Translations under genes and position numbers: made by a program
Shown: positions 7,080-15,575 of the stretch, piece after piece
How the letters are laid out: the number at the start of each line of letters is the position of its first letter
How positions within the stretch are numbered: position 1 is the first letter of the stretch
NCBI RefSeq assembly: GCF_021648855.1
Contig: NZ_JAKJHX010000067.1
Coordinates: forward strand, 1,592-21,942
Source: Tychonema litorale BBK16
GTDB taxonomy: Bacteria; Cyanobacteriota; Cyanobacteriia; Cyanobacteriales; Microcoleaceae
DNA length: 20,351 nt
Reading direction: 5' to 3'
The notes under the pieces: model-generated
What the model was told of the DNA's origin: nothing
Databases searched by the model: none
Seen by the model: the letters and a program-made list of their open reading frames with translations, nothing else

Positions 7080-9080
7080 CTAAGCAACTCTGCGGCCGGA
7101 ATCAAGGATAACTTCAGCCATCGTGAAATCGCGTTTAATTTCGAGATTGTTGAGATAGCCGATCGGATCATCAGCATTAAAAACCGAGCCGTCAAACAAC
7201 CGGAGAGAACCGCGATTGTAAGTAATATCCGACATCCCCAACTCTCGCGCCGCCGTGCTGAACGCGCCGACTCTCACAACCCGTTCCAGAATTTCCACCC
7301 AATTGCGCGGGAACACAGTATCGCCCCAGCGCGCCATCTGCACCATGTGCCACAGTTGTTCAGTGCGACTCGGGCGGTTCACCCCATCTCCGCAGAACAA
7401 ATGGTGGGCGTATTCCCGCATCGGACTATCGAGGTTACAAGCAACAGAGTTGGGGTCGCCGAGTTGGATGTAACTCTTGTCGGTGGCGACATACTCCCGT
7501 CCCGCCACAATTTCCGAAACCTCGGCGGCGTGATTTGGATCAGCACAATAGTGAGAAGCTTCCAGCAAAGCTTTGACTAGAGCAATGTGAGTATTGGGAT
7601 AAGCATTTGCCCACTCTTCCCGAACCCCTAGAATTTTCGCGGGGTGTCCGGGCCACAGTTCCAAATCTGTAGCTACCGTAAAACCAACTCCTTCCATTGA
7701 GGCGCGCAAATTCCAAGGTTCGCCAACGCAGAAACCATCAATGGTGCCGCCCTGCAAGTCCACGATCATTTGAGCTGGAGGGAGGTTTTTCAGCAGTACA
7801 TCGTGATCGGGGTCAATGCCGCCAGAAGCCAGCCAGTAGCGCAGCAGCAGGTTGTGCATCGAAGAAGGGTGAACGATGCCCATGCGGTGCGTTTGGGCGG
7901 GCGTTCTCTGGAGCATTTGTTTGAAATCTGCCAAATTGTAGATTCCTTGGTCGTAAAAGCGCCTCGCGAGGGTAATTCCGTTGCCGTTGCGGCTCATGGT
8001 GAGGGCTGTAACGGTTGGTATTGGCTTCTCTTGGTGGCCCCCCAAGCTCAACCACATTGCCATCCCAGAGGGCATTTGGGCTGCGTCTAAGTAACCAGCG
8101 GCGATGCCGTCTACGATGCCGCGCCAGCTTGTTTCCCGGACGAGGTGGACTTCATCGAGGCCGTGTTTGGCAAACAAGCCTTTTTCTTTGGCGACGGCGA
8201 GGGGAGCGCAGGCTGCTAGGGGGATAAAGGCGATTTCGAGGTTGACTTTTTCGAGGCCGTGGCGGGCGATCGCAGGTACTTTCCGCGCCCGTAATTTTTT
8301 CACCCGTTTTTGCTGATTGAGGAAGTAGATCATTTCGCTGCGGAGAGCGTAGTAGCTGGGGTGTGTGACGACTTCCATGCGCTTGCGGGGGCGGGGGATG
8401 TCTACTTCGAGAATCCCGCCTATCTTCGATTCTGGGCCGTTGGTGAGCATGACGATGCGATCGCTCAACAACACTGCTTCATCCACGTCGTGAGTTACCA
8501 TCAGGGCGCTGATTTCGTACTCTTGGCAAATCTCCATCAACTTTTCTTGCAAGTTGCCGCGAGTCAATGCGTCGAGTGCGCCGAAGGGTTCGTCTAGGAG
8601 TAACAGTTTGGGACGCAGGGCGAGTGCACGGGCGATCGCAACTCTTTGTTTTTGGCCGCCAGAAAGCAATGCGGGCTGTTTCTCTGAGTGGGGGCCCAAG
8701 CCTACCATATCAATGTGTTGTTGAATGATCTCCAGGCGTTCTGCTTTCGGTAAACCGTTCATCACCGAGTCTACGGCTAGGGTAATGTTTTCTCTGACAG
8801 TCCGCCAAGGTAGCAGCGAATAGTTTTGGAAGACTACCATGCGATCGGGGCCTGGTTGAGTAATCCTTTGTCCATCAATTGTCACCAATCCTTCTGTCGG
8901 CAAATCCAAACCTGCGACCATATTTAGCAGTGTAGATTTGCCACAGCCGGAGTGTCCAACTAAGGAGACAAATTCTCCTTTTTTAATTTCTAGATCGATA
9001 CCTTTAAGGGCAACATATGTGCCGCCATCTGATAGATTAAATGCCTTTCCGACCTGTTCTACTGCAATCAAAACTGACAT
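7080..9080 (-). CDS. nrtC: nitrate ABC transporter NrtC, ATPase fused to a substrate-binding-like domain
   Basis: Residues 1-265 are an ABC ATPase with Walker A GHSGCGKST (42-50), signature LSGGQ (141-145), Walker B LLLLDEP (161-167) and switch H199. Residues from about 280 to 666 resemble NrtA itself (LEIAFIPLAACAPLAVAKEK, GLFAKHGL, and later FCVGEPWNLR), but lack a signal peptide, so this domain stays in the cytoplasm. In studied cyanobacteria it acts as a regulatory domain that allows ammonium inhibition of uptake. The length of 666 residues is normal for NrtC. Where NrtA has WKGHPEEY, this domain has WPGHPAKI, so the lysine that I recall coordinating nitrate in NrtA is replaced. It follows nrtB after an unusually repeat-rich 250-bp gap. 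Confidence 0.93.
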   Translation of the reverse strand: MSVLIAVEQVGKAFNLSDGGTYVALKGIDLEIKKGEFVSLVGHSGCGKSTLLNMVAGLDLPTEGLVTIDGQRITQPGPDRMVVFQNYSLLPWRTVRENITLAVDSVMNGLPKAERLEIIQQHIDMVGLGPHSEKQPALLSGGQKQRVAIARALALRPKLLLLDEPFGALDALTRGNLQEKLMEICQEYEISALMVTHDVDEAVLLSDRIVMLTNGPESKIGGILEVDIPRPRKRMEVVTHPSYYALRSEMIYFLNQQKRVKKLRARKVPAIARHGLEKVNLEIAFIPLAACAPLAVAKEKGLFAKHGLDEVHLVRETSWRGIVDGIAAGYLDAAQMPSGMAMWLSLGGHQEKPIPTVTALTMSRNGNGITLARRFYDQGIYNLADFKQMLQRTPAQTHRMGIVHPSSMHNLLLRYWLASGGIDPDHDVLLKNLPPAQMIVDLQGGTIDGFCVGEPWNLRASMEGVGFTVATDLELWPGHPAKILGVREEWANAYPNTHIALVKALLEASHYCADPNHAAEVSEIVAGREYVATDKSYIQLGDPNSVACNLDSPMREYAHHLFCGDGVNRPSRTEQLWHMVQMARWGDTVFPRNWVEILERVVRVGAFSTAARELGMSDITYNRGSLRLFDGSVFNADDPIGYLNNLEIKRDFTMAEVILDSGRRVA

Positions 9081-9120
9081 GGTTTTCTTGCCTTTTTCTG
9101 TAGGTTTGTTATTTTACTTT

Positions 9121-9193
9121 TGACTGTTGTCTGTTGACTGTTGACTGTTGACTGTTAGCTGTTAGCTGTTGATGTATCACAGCTAACAGCTAA
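9121..9193. repeat. TGACTGT heptamer array ending in a perfect hairpin
   Basis: Seven contiguous heptamers (TGACTGT, TGTCTGT, TGACTGT three times, TAGCTGT twice) occupy 9121-9169. The last two copies (9155-9169, TTAGCTGTTAGCTGT) are exactly complementary to 9179-9193, giving a 15-bp stem with a 9-base loop. It lies 40-110 bp upstream of the nrtC ATG within the operon. Confidence 0.85.
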
Positions 9194-9208
9194 TAAATAA
9201 CTGGATCT

Positions 9209-9324
9209 AGAAACCTGTTTTTTAACCAAAAAAGGTTTTTGATTCCTTAACAATAGTTAAATAAACAGGTTTCTCAGTCTGGGAGTTCTTAATTTCCGTA
9301 ACTGTCAACTGTCAACTGTCAACT
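9209..9324. repeat. nested inverted repeats and AACTGTC array in the nrtB-nrtC gap
   Basis: AGAAACCTGTTT at 9209-9220 is the exact complement of AAACAGGTTTCT at 9263-9274; a smaller TTAAC/GTTAA stem sits between the arms. The arms resemble the AGAAACCGGGTTTCT repeat also seen at 12614-12650. Three exact AACTGTC heptamers follow at 9300-9320, just after the nrtB stop codon. Such structure inside an operon could alter the relative amounts of NrtB and NrtC. Confidence 0.75.
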
Positions 9325-9330
9325 ATTTAA

Positions 9331-10173
9331 TTACTTTCCTTGACTCGGAGCAATTTTATTCTGCAACCAAGCCATCATGCGATCGAGCATCAAACCAACA
9401 GCCCCGATGTAGAAAACAGCTAATAGAATTTCACTGATGTAGTTTTGTTGGTAAGCATTCCAAATAAAGAAGCCAATACCAGTAATCCCCGACATCACAA
9501 TTTCCGCAGCAATAATCGCCAGCCAAGCCAAACCGATCGCAATTCTCAATCCAGTGAAGATATAAGGAAGTGCTGACGGAAACAAGATATTGATGTAATA
9601 CTCCTTCTGAGTCAGTTGCAGCACTTTCGCCACGTTGTTATAGTCGTCAGGAATTTGGCGCACACCTTCAGCCGTGTTGATCAAAATCGGCCAGACTGAA
9701 GTCACAAAAATCACGAACAAAGCAGCAGGTTCGTTTTGTTGGAGTGCAGCCAGTGCGATCGGTACCCAAGCCAAAGGCGCTACCATCCGCAAAAATTGGA
9801 AAATTGGGTCTAAAGCCTTATTTAAGAAAGGATTGGTACCTACCACAACCCCCATGCCAATTCCGACAATAGCAGCCATAGTGTAACCTTTTGCCACTCG
9901 TTCCAAACTAGCTAAAGTTTGCCAAAATAGTCCAACTCCATAGGTTTTGGAATTCATGAAAGGATACATCAACAAAATCCGAGTCCGTTCATCAGTCCAA
10001 ACGCTTGTCGGCCCAGGCAATTTGATAATTCCAGTGCTCGACAGGAATTGCCAAACAAATAGAAATCCAAGTAATCCTAAAATTGGTGGCAAGATATTCT
10101 GGGAATTCTTCTTCCAAAACTCACCAAATGCTCCTTGGACATCGCCACCTTTCCGACTTGTACTTACAGCCAT
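9331..10173 (-). CDS. nrtB: nitrate ABC transporter permease NrtB
   Basis: NrtB forms the transmembrane channel of the nitrate transporter in the plasma membrane. The 280-residue protein has a short polar N-terminus and then about six hydrophobic segments, beginning with ILPPILGLLGFLFVWQFL. The cytoplasmic coupling loop (EAA-like motif) is seen as VLQLTQKEYYINILFPSALP followed by YIFTGLRIAIG. The MVAPLAWVPIALA region is characteristic of the NrtB/CmpB/SsuC/TauC permease group. It starts 65 bp after nrtA. Sequence alone cannot fully separate it from CmpB; the neighbouring NrtA supports nitrate. Confidence 0.92.
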   Translation of the reverse strand: MAVSTSRKGGDVQGAFGEFWKKNSQNILPPILGLLGFLFVWQFLSSTGIIKLPGPTSVWTDERTRILLMYPFMNSKTYGVGLFWQTLASLERVAKGYTMAAIVGIGMGVVVGTNPFLNKALDPIFQFLRMVAPLAWVPIALAALQQNEPAALFVIFVTSVWPILINTAEGVRQIPDDYNNVAKVLQLTQKEYYINILFPSALPYIFTGLRIAIGLAWLAIIAAEIVMSGITGIGFFIWNAYQQNYISEILLAVFYIGAVGLMLDRMMAWLQNKIAPSQGK

Positions 10174-10238
10174 GCTGCTAATCTCCTATATTTCTACTGT
10201 TGGTTTTCGAGACTAAATTATGGGAAGCTTTTACCCCA

Positions 10239-11636
10239 TCACACTTTTTTAATTGCCAAACTCTTGAGATAATCTTCTGGCTTTTCGGGGTTAAATTCTT
10301 TGCCATCAAAGAACTTCTCAATGCCACGAGATGTACTTTTGGGAATGTCAGCTTCTGGAACTCCGGCTAATTTAGCTGCTGCTTTCCACAAATCGCCACG
10401 GTTGACTTTGCCGATCAGTTCTTTCTTTTCTGACAAGGTTTTTGTAGGTAAGAAACCCCAACGAACACTTTCAGTTAAGAACCACAAATCGTGACTTGCG
10501 TAGGGATAAGAAACGCTACCTAGATCGTCTTTCCAATACAGCGGGCCCATTTTGAAGTCGTTGATGTCTGGTTTGCCGTCGCCCATGACATATTTGCCTT
10601 CATAGGGTGGTGTCAAAACTAGGGGAGATACGTCAAAGAAGCCTTTGCCAGAAACGATAGACACTAATTCGGCCCGATGTTCGGGCTTATCGCACCACTG
10701 CTGTGCTTCCATTAGTCCTGCTAGCAAGGCTGCGGTGGCTTTCGGGTGTTTGTCTACCCAGTCGCCGCGAATTGCTAGATATTCCTCTGGATGACCTTTC
10801 CACATTTCGGCAGTCAGGGCTGACATGAAGCCGATTTTTTCGCTGACAATCCGCAGGGGCCAAGGATCGCCGGTGCTGAAACCATCCATACTTCCGGTTT
10901 TCATGTTGGCTACGGTTTGGGCTGCCGGCACTGTCAGCAAGCTGACATCTACGTCGGGATTGATGCCGTTAGCAGCTAACCAGTAGCGAATCCATAAGTC
11001 TTGGTTGGCTTTGGGGAAAGTGTAAGCTGCTTTGAAGGGGGTGCCTGCTTTGGCGAGGTCTTTGATATAGTTTTGGGCTGCTGCTTCTAGTTTCAGTCCG
11101 ATGCCTTTGCCTTCGTGTTTCCCCGCGATCGCAATTCCATTTCCCTGAGTGTTCAACTGTGCGAGAACATACATCGGGATTTGGACGCTGTTTTTAGTAA
11201 TCAGGCCTTTACTAATTAGATAAGGCATCGGCATTTGCCACTGACCACCGTCGATACCACCGCCGGCAGAACCGATTTCTACGTTGTCTCTGGCAGAACC
11301 CCAGTTAGCTTGTTTAGCAACTTTGACATCTGTCATGCCATATTTTGCAAAAAAGCCTTTTTCTTGAGCAATGATTAAAGGTGCTGATTCGACGATCGGG
11401 ATGTATCCCAACGTGATCTTAGTGCTTTCAATCCCTTCTACCCTTTTCTCGTTGGCAACCGCAACTGGTGAGGTTGCCGCAGGTGCTGTACTGGCACCAG
11501 TACCATCACCGCCAGCAATAGCACCGGGTTCTGGGGGATTTCCCAAACAGCCTTTGAGCAGTATTGAACTGACAGCAGATGCACCTGCTGTGACGATAAA
11601 CTTACGTCTGGAAAATTGATCGGAAAATTTTGTCAT
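10239..11636 (-). CDS. nrtA: nitrate-binding lipoprotein NrtA
   Basis: NrtA captures nitrate/nitrite in the periplasm and passes it to NrtB. The N-terminus carries a twin-arginine-like SRRKF and a lipobox LLKGC (Cys30), followed by a Gly/Ala/Ser/Thr linker to about residue 62. The mature domain begins [20 protein letters not shown] and contains [14 protein letters not shown] and [12 protein letters not shown] recall that nitrate in Synechocystis NrtA is held by a Trp and a Lys (W102, K269). The likely equivalents here are W112 (ANWGSARD) and K280 (WKGHPEEY), whereas CmpA differs at the Lys, so nitrate is favoured over bicarbonate. I chose the ATG at 11636 (465 residues) rather than the in-frame ATG at 11693, because the signal peptide starts there and GAGAAGAG lies just upstream. 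It is the first gene of nrtABCD. Confidence 0.92.
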   Translation of the reverse strand: MTKFSDQFSRRKFIVTAGASAVSSILLKGCLGNPPEPGAIAGGDGTGASTAPAATSPVAVANEKRVEGIESTKITLGYIPIVESAPLIIAQEKGFFAKYGMTDVKVAKQANWGSARDNVEIGSAGGGIDGGQWQMPMPYLISKGLITKNSVQIPMYVLAQLNTQGNGIAIAGKHEGKGIGLKLEAAAQNYIKDLAKAGTPFKAAYTFPKANQDLWIRYWLAANGINPDVDVSLLTVPAAQTVANMKTGSMDGFSTGDPWPLRIVSEKIGFMSALTAEMWKGHPEEYLAIRGDWVDKHPKATAALLAGLMEAQQWCDKPEHRAELVSIVSGKGFFDVSPLVLTPPYEGKYVMGDGKPDINDFKMGPLYWKDDLGSVSYPYASHDLWFLTESVRWGFLPTKTLSEKKELIGKVNRGDLWKAAAKLAGVPEADIPKSTSRGIEKFFDGKEFNPEKPEDYLKSLAIKKV

Positions 11637-11836
11637 AATCTCTTCTCGCTGCAATTCATAATCTTCTGTAACGACATCACTGAAGTTTATCAATGCGCTT
11701 TTTTTCGAGTTTGCTAATGAAGTTTAGCGAACTTGTTTGAGCGCAGCTTGGCAGGAGGAAGTCAAAGATTTATTGTTAGCATAAGTCTTTAGACTATCCT
11801 GCTGATTTAACTTTTTTGATTAAATCGATATTTGGT

Positions 11837-12005
11837 TGAAATACTCACGCCCGGTAAAGCGGCAGTGATTCTTGACGCGACTTTGGGTTCTGCTAACCGT
11901 TGCTAGTCTGACAATCCCTCTGCGCCCATTTAGAGTCGTGGCGATTCCCCATCCCGACTTGATCAGCCGAGTTTTGCGAGCTACGCTGGTTGCGATCCCC
12001 ACGTT
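11837..12005 (-). mobile_element. probable decayed right end of an IS200/IS605-type element
   Basis: Reading the minus strand, the segment ends with AAGAATCACTGCCG, CTTTAC, CGGGCGTGAG, TATTTCAA. This has the layout of the conserved right-end hairpin of cyanobacterial IS605/tnpB elements (AAGAATC, GC stem, CTTTA loop, complementary stem, GAGTATGTCAA). The stem (11846-11853 with 11860-11867) still pairs at 6 of 8 positions; two changes would restore it. Upstream sequence such as GGATGGGGAATCGCCACG and GGGCGCAGAGG looks like the region that encodes the end of TnpB and its guide RNA. No transposase frame remains. The identification is by pattern memory, not by a search. Confidence 0.5.
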
Positions 12006-12297
12006 TTCTTAGCTGGATAACTAAGTTTACCGTACTCTTGCTCAAATTCTAAAACAATTATTAAATTTGATTGATAAGTAAATGTTTTCGGATGACGCTA
12101 GCGATCGGGAACGGTTGGGAAGACCGATCGCGTTTGTTTGTCAAAACTGGTTTCAAACTAAGACTTGTGGGGTAAGGGTTGTAGCGAAGGGCGATCGGGG
12201 GGCATTCAAATCGATTGTCAATAAGCTGCAAGCATCTGAGCGATCGCACATTGGTTTTGTTAATATATGTCTACTTTTTTTAAGGTATCGGTTAATT

Positions 12298-12311
12298 GTA
12301 GTCTAAAATAC
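12298..12311 (-). promoter_or_regulatory. exact NtcA-type box upstream of nrtA
   Basis: On the minus strand the site reads GTATTTTAGACTAC, an exact GTA-N8-TAC. NtcA is the cyanobacterial global nitrogen regulator and nrt genes are classical targets. I checked all GTA triplets between 11637 and 12311 and this is the only exact match. On the minus strand, 24 bases later, TAGACA is one base from the TAN3T form of the -10 box, and TATATT lies 30 bases away. It is 660 bp from the nrtA start, an unusually long leader. Confidence 0.45.
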
Positions 12312-12361
12312 GAGATTTTGGTCTCGTGAGTGATATCAATTCCGGTTGCACCGGAATGATA
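12310..12361. repeat. two short adjacent hairpins
   Basis: ACGAGA at 12310-12315 pairs with TCTCGT at 12322-12327 around a six-base loop, touching the NtcA-type box. Next, 12334-12361 forms a stem in which ATTCCGGT and ACCGGAAT pair exactly around TGC, with an outer extension broken by one bulged base. The role is unknown. Confidence 0.55.
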
Positions 12362-12369
12362 GAGTCCAA

Positions 12370-12418
12370 GGCAGTGCCGTTTCCCTACCGTGATTAATTG
12401 TAGGGAAACGGCAGTGCC
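12370..12418. repeat. GGCAGTGCCGTTTCCCTAC inverted repeat
   Basis: The 19-base arms (12370-12388 and 12400-12418) are complementary at 18 of 19 positions around an 11-base loop. The arm resembles a hairpin repeat (TAGGGACACGGCANTGCCG) that I recall as abundant between genes of filamentous cyanobacteria. Confidence 0.8.
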
Positions 12419-12457
12419 GTCTCCTGATTGATTGTGGGTAATATTACGAATAAATAG

Positions 12458-12544
12458 TTAGCATTCAATTATCGCAAAATCTGGAATATCCTTTAATTCC
12501 CCGACACAATAGCACTCATCTGGTTCTAATCCATACTTGCCCTC
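12458..12544 (-). pseudogene. fragment of a Uma2-family (DUF820) endonuclease
   Basis: On the minus strand a 28-codon open stretch reads EGKYGLEPDECYCVGELKDI then PDFAIIEC and stop. Uma2 proteins, PD-(D/E)XK nucleases multiplied in cyanobacteria, have the core pattern EPDxCYxxG...IPDLxIEV; here EPDECYCVGE, IPD and IIE match it in order and spacing. A stop lies just upstream (12545-12547) and the reading frame ends right after the IE, so only the catalytic core region survives. It was recognised by motif, without an alignment. Confidence 0.55.
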
Positions 12545-12613
12545 TCAAGCCAGAATCTATTGGTAAGTGGGAACCCTGAAATTAAATGCTAAAACTTGAC
12601 AGTTTTTGTAAAA

Positions 12614-12650
12614 CAGAAAAACCCGGCTTCTTCAAGAAACCGGGTTTCTG
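12614..12650. repeat. AGAAACCGGGTTTCT-type hairpin repeat
   Basis: CAGAAAAACCCGG and CCGGGTTTCTG flank a TTCTTCAAGAA centre that is itself self-complementary. This is a widespread repeat type in Oscillatoria-like genomes as I recall them. Related arms occur at 9209-9274 inside the nrt operon. Confidence 0.7.
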
Positions 12651-12696
12651 AACACCCGAAATTACTAATCGCAGTACCTACAAATTCAATTAGTGA

Positions 12697-12757
12697 TAGG
12701 GTGCATCAGTGGAAAAATCCGAGTTTGTTGTGTTAACCACAAGCCTGACGCACCCTA
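12697..12757 (-). terminator. TAGGGTGCGTCAG inverted repeat after the P-type ATPase
   Basis: TAGGGTGCATCAG at 12697-12709 pairs with CTGACGCACCCTA at 12745-12757 at 12 of 13 positions; a smaller TTGTG/CACAA stem lies in the loop. The motif is a common cyanobacterial intergenic repeat. It begins 15 bp after the ATPase stop codon and may end that transcript, though there is no U-run. Confidence 0.4.
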
Positions 12758-12772
12758 CAGGTTAATGGTGAA

Positions 12773-15538
12773 TTAGTTAGGTGGGTCAAAACGGTTAACC
12801 GACAAAGCAACACCGATCATCGGTAGCGCTACACCAAAACAAATCAGCCACTGATCCAAGTTCATTGGAGCAGTTTCAAATATTTGATTGATAAACGGAG
12901 AATTAGCAAAGACAATCTGCAACAAGATCGCCAGAACAATTCCCACACCGAGGGCGGGAGCACCACTAACTTCTTCCTTAGAACCGCTAAATTTAGCCAT
13001 CAAAGAAGGCAACAATTGACTGAGACTCAATAGGTAAAAGATTCTGCCCATTACCAAAGCTTGAATCGCCATCGTGCGGGCGAGTTCGATCGTTCCCCAC
13101 TCCGATTGACGCACCCATTCAAACATTCCGAAAATTACAGTCCAGTTGTAAAGAGAAATAGCGATGATTCGCTTGATCCGATTTGCAGTCAGCAAAGGTT
13201 CATTTGCCGATCGCGGTTGTTGCTGCATCACTCCCGGTGACTTCGGCTCAAAAGCCAGTGGTACAGTCATCGTAATCGAGTTGAGCATATTCAACCAGAG
13301 GATTTGTAGCGATAAAATCGGCAATTCTCGGCCTAGCAGTGTGCTGAGCAAAATAGTCATCGATTCTCCGCCGTTGACAGGGAGAATGAAGCTGATTGCT
13401 TTCAGTAGATTTTTGTAAACCGATCGCCCTTCTTCGATCGCACATTCGATCGACGCAAAGTTATCATCCGTCAAAATCATATCGGCGGCTTCCTTAGAAA
13501 CCTCCGTACCACTACCCATCGCAATCCCGATATCCGCTTGTTTCAGGGCGGGCGCATCGTTAACACCATCTCCCGTCATCGCCACAATTTCGCCTTGAAG
13601 TTGCAAAGCTTCTACGAGGCGGAGTTTTTGTTCCGGGGCGACACGGGCAAAAACTGAACCAGCTTCTACAGCTTCGGCGAGTTCATTTTTGTCCATTGCG
13701 GCAAGTTGAGCACCGGTGTAGGCGACAAGTTCCCTGTGGTGCTTGGTTTTGCGGAATCCCATCCTGCGGGCGATCGCCTTAGCTGTCGCAATGTGATCGC
13801 CGGTAATCATTTTGACTTGGATTCCAGCCGTTTGACAGGCTTGAACAGCCGCAATCGCAGAAGCCCGTGGCGGATCGATCATCCCCTGTAGTCCCAAGAA
13901 AATCAGCCCAGATTCCAAATCCACATGATTGACGGAATTTTGGCTTTCCGGTACTACCTTTTTGGCTATAGCCAAGACGCGCAAGCCTTGCTTTGCCATT
14001 TCATCGACTTGATGGTGCGCTTGTTCGCGATCGACTTTTACCGAATTTCCTTCGGTATCGAGACTAGAATCGCAGCGACTTAGAATAGATTCTACAGAAC
14101 CTTTGGCATACAAAACTTTGCCCGTGGAAGTGCGGTGCAAAGTTGCCATGTATTGAAACTGCGATTCAAAGGGAATTGAATCCAGTCGCGGCATGGATTT
14201 TTCCAAAATTTGCTGACTCAATTCAGCTTTTTTAGCCGCAGCAATTAATGCTCCTTCTGTCGGATCTCCGATCACAATCCAATTATTATCTTTGAATTCC
14301 AGGTGAGTATCGTTGCAAATCAGTCCAGCTTGTAAACATTCTTGCAAAGTTGGAGATTGACTGACACTAATTGGCAATTGATTGAGCTGAATTTCACCTT
14401 CAGGGCTGTAGCCCGTCCCCGTAACCGAGTAGGATTCGCCACCAGAATAGATTTCTTGCACCGTCATCTGGTTTTCCGTCAAAGTTCCCGTTTTGTCGGA
14501 ACAGACGACTGTAGCGCCGCCTAGGGTCTCTACAGCGGGCAATTTGCGGACGATCGCATTTCGAGTTGCCATCCGGGAAACGCCCACCGCTAGGGTAACG
14601 GTGATGACGGCGGGTAAGCCTTCGGGAATTGCGCCCACAATCAGGGCGACGGCGGGTTCAACTGCTTCTTTAAAAGCTGAAACTCCGGCTGGGACAGGTC
14701 TACCCAATCTGACTGCGAAGGTCAAGGTTGCCATTCCCAACACGAATAACAGCCAGTTTTGACTGAATTCGTTGAATTTGCGGGTTAAGGGCGTGGTGAG
14801 GTCAATGTGTCTGTCTAATAGTTGGGAGATTTTGCCAGTTTCGGTTTTATTGGCGATCGCAATTACGATGCCACTACCTTGACCAAAAGTGACAAAACTG
14901 CCAGCATAAGCCATGTTATCCCGTTCTGCTAGCGGCGTTTCTTGCGGTAGAACCAAGTCTCCCGATTGTCCTAATTCTTTTTCGACAGCAACAGATTCGC
15001 CGGTGAGTCCCGATTCATCTATTTGCAAATCGCGCACTTTCACTAAGCGCAAATCAGCCGGTACTTTGTCACCGGAAGTGAGGGTTACTAAGTCGCCGAC
15101 AACAAGTTCTTTTGAGGGAACTCTTAATTTTTTGCCGCCCCGAATGACTGAAGCTTCTGTGGTAACAGCTTTAGCTAAAGCATCGATTTTTTTCTCAGCC
15201 CCAGCTTCTTGGACAAAACTGATAATCGCGTTGGTAGTTGTTACACCCCAAATTACGCTGGCATTCAGCCATTCTCCAATCAGTGCTTTGATTAAACCTG
15301 CACTCAGCAAGATGATTAACAGTGGTTGGTTAAATTGCAGGATAAATTTTAACCAGGCCGGTTTCCCTGCTTTAATTGTTAGTTCATTTGGACCGAATTG
15401 CTGTTGGCGATTGGCGACTTCTGCCGGATCTAAACCGCTTTCCAGGTTTGTTTCTAATGTAGTAGCAACCTTTGATCTTTCTAAGTAGTGCCAAGATTGC
15501 TCTGCTACGTCTACATCGTTGGCTGCTGTTGCTGGCAT
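12773..15538 (-). CDS. P-type cation-transporting ATPase (P2/PEGLP class)
   Basis: This plasma-membrane pump uses ATP through a phospho-aspartate. Visible motifs are: TGES of the actuator domain (about 179-182), PEGLP in membrane helix 4 (Glu306), the phosphorylated Asp348 in [20 protein letters not shown] of the nucleotide domain, and [21 protein letters not shown] of the hinge. Helix 5 keeps Asn and Glu (LPVNGGESM) and helix 6 keeps Asn750, as in Ca2+ pumps. The helix 6 Thr-Asp pair of SERCA is replaced by Asn753-Ser754 ([12 protein letters not shown]), so the ion cannot be called Ca2+ with confidence. I chose the ATG at 15538 (921 residues), preceded by AGGA at 6 bases, over the ATG at 15565, which lacks a ribosome-binding site and sits too near the probable -10 box. 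Confidence 0.88.
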   Translation of the reverse strand: MPATAANDVDVAEQSWHYLERSKVATTLETNLESGLDPAEVANRQQQFGPNELTIKAGKPAWLKFILQFNQPLLIILLSAGLIKALIGEWLNASVIWGVTTTNAIISFVQEAGAEKKIDALAKAVTTEASVIRGGKKLRVPSKELVVGDLVTLTSGDKVPADLRLVKVRDLQIDESGLTGESVAVEKELGQSGDLVLPQETPLAERDNMAYAGSFVTFGQGSGIVIAIANKTETGKISQLLDRHIDLTTPLTRKFNEFSQNWLLFVLGMATLTFAVRLGRPVPAGVSAFKEAVEPAVALIVGAIPEGLPAVITVTLAVGVSRMATRNAIVRKLPAVETLGGATVVCSDKTGTLTENQMTVQEIYSGGESYSVTGTGYSPEGEIQLNQLPISVSQSPTLQECLQAGLICNDTHLEFKDNNWIVIGDPTEGALIAAAKKAELSQQILEKSMPRLDSIPFESQFQYMATLHRTSTGKVLYAKGSVESILSRCDSSLDTEGNSVKVDREQAHHQVDEMAKQGLRVLAIAKKVVPESQNSVNHVDLESGLIFLGLQGMIDPPRASAIAAVQACQTAGIQVKMITGDHIATAKAIARRMGFRKTKHHRELVAYTGAQLAAMDKNELAEAVEAGSVFARVAPEQKLRLVEALQLQGEIVAMTGDGVNDAPALKQADIGIAMGSGTEVSKEAADMILTDDNFASIECAIEEGRSVYKNLLKAISFILPVNGGESMTILLSTLLGRELPILSLQILWLNMLNSITMTVPLAFEPKSPGVMQQQPRSANEPLLTANRIKRIIAISLYNWTVIFGMFEWVRQSEWGTIELARTMAIQALVMGRIFYLLSLSQLLPSLMAKFSGSKEEVSGAPALGVGIVLAILLQIVFANSPFINQIFETAPMNLDQWLICFGVALPMIGVALSVNRFDPPN

Positions 15539-15575
15539 AGTTATTCCTAAATTTTTGCTAGGCATCTGATGAGTT

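Larger units (their letters stand above)
11637..12772. other. long intergenic region between nrtA and the P-type ATPase
   Basis: About 1.1 kb without an intact gene. From left to right it contains a possible IS605-type right-end remnant (11837-12005), an unassigned GATCG-rich stretch (12006-12290), an NtcA-type box (12298-12311), small hairpins (12310-12327 and 12334-12361), an inverted repeat (12370-12418), a Uma2-like fragment (12458-12544) and two more hairpin repeats (12614-12650 and 12697-12757). The short open frames at 11820-12002 and 12061-12249 have no start signal or coding character and are not called. Confidence 0.7.

Noticed and set aside
2869..9324. Heptamer tandem arrays as CRISPR-like repeats
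   Set aside because: Units are 7 bp and contiguous with no unique spacers, and no cas gene is in the window.
6094..11636. Assignment as the bicarbonate transporter cmpABCD
   Set aside because: The Lys in WKGHPEEY of the binding protein fits NrtA as I recall the structures, and an NtcA-type box lies upstream. Close homology means this is a preference and not a proof.
11820..12002. 60-residue minus-strand open frame upstream of nrtA
   Set aside because: It runs through the IS605-like right-end hairpin, which is non-coding in intact elements, and has no start signal.
12061..12306. Short overlapping open frames on both strands
   Set aside because: No coding character, no ribosome-binding site and no recognisable motif; the area is rich in GATCG motifs.
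14913..15488. 191-residue plus-strand open frame inside the P-type ATPase gene
   Set aside because: It lies wholly opposite a gene with complete catalytic motifs; Ser/Thr/Pro-rich composition is typical of antisense reading.
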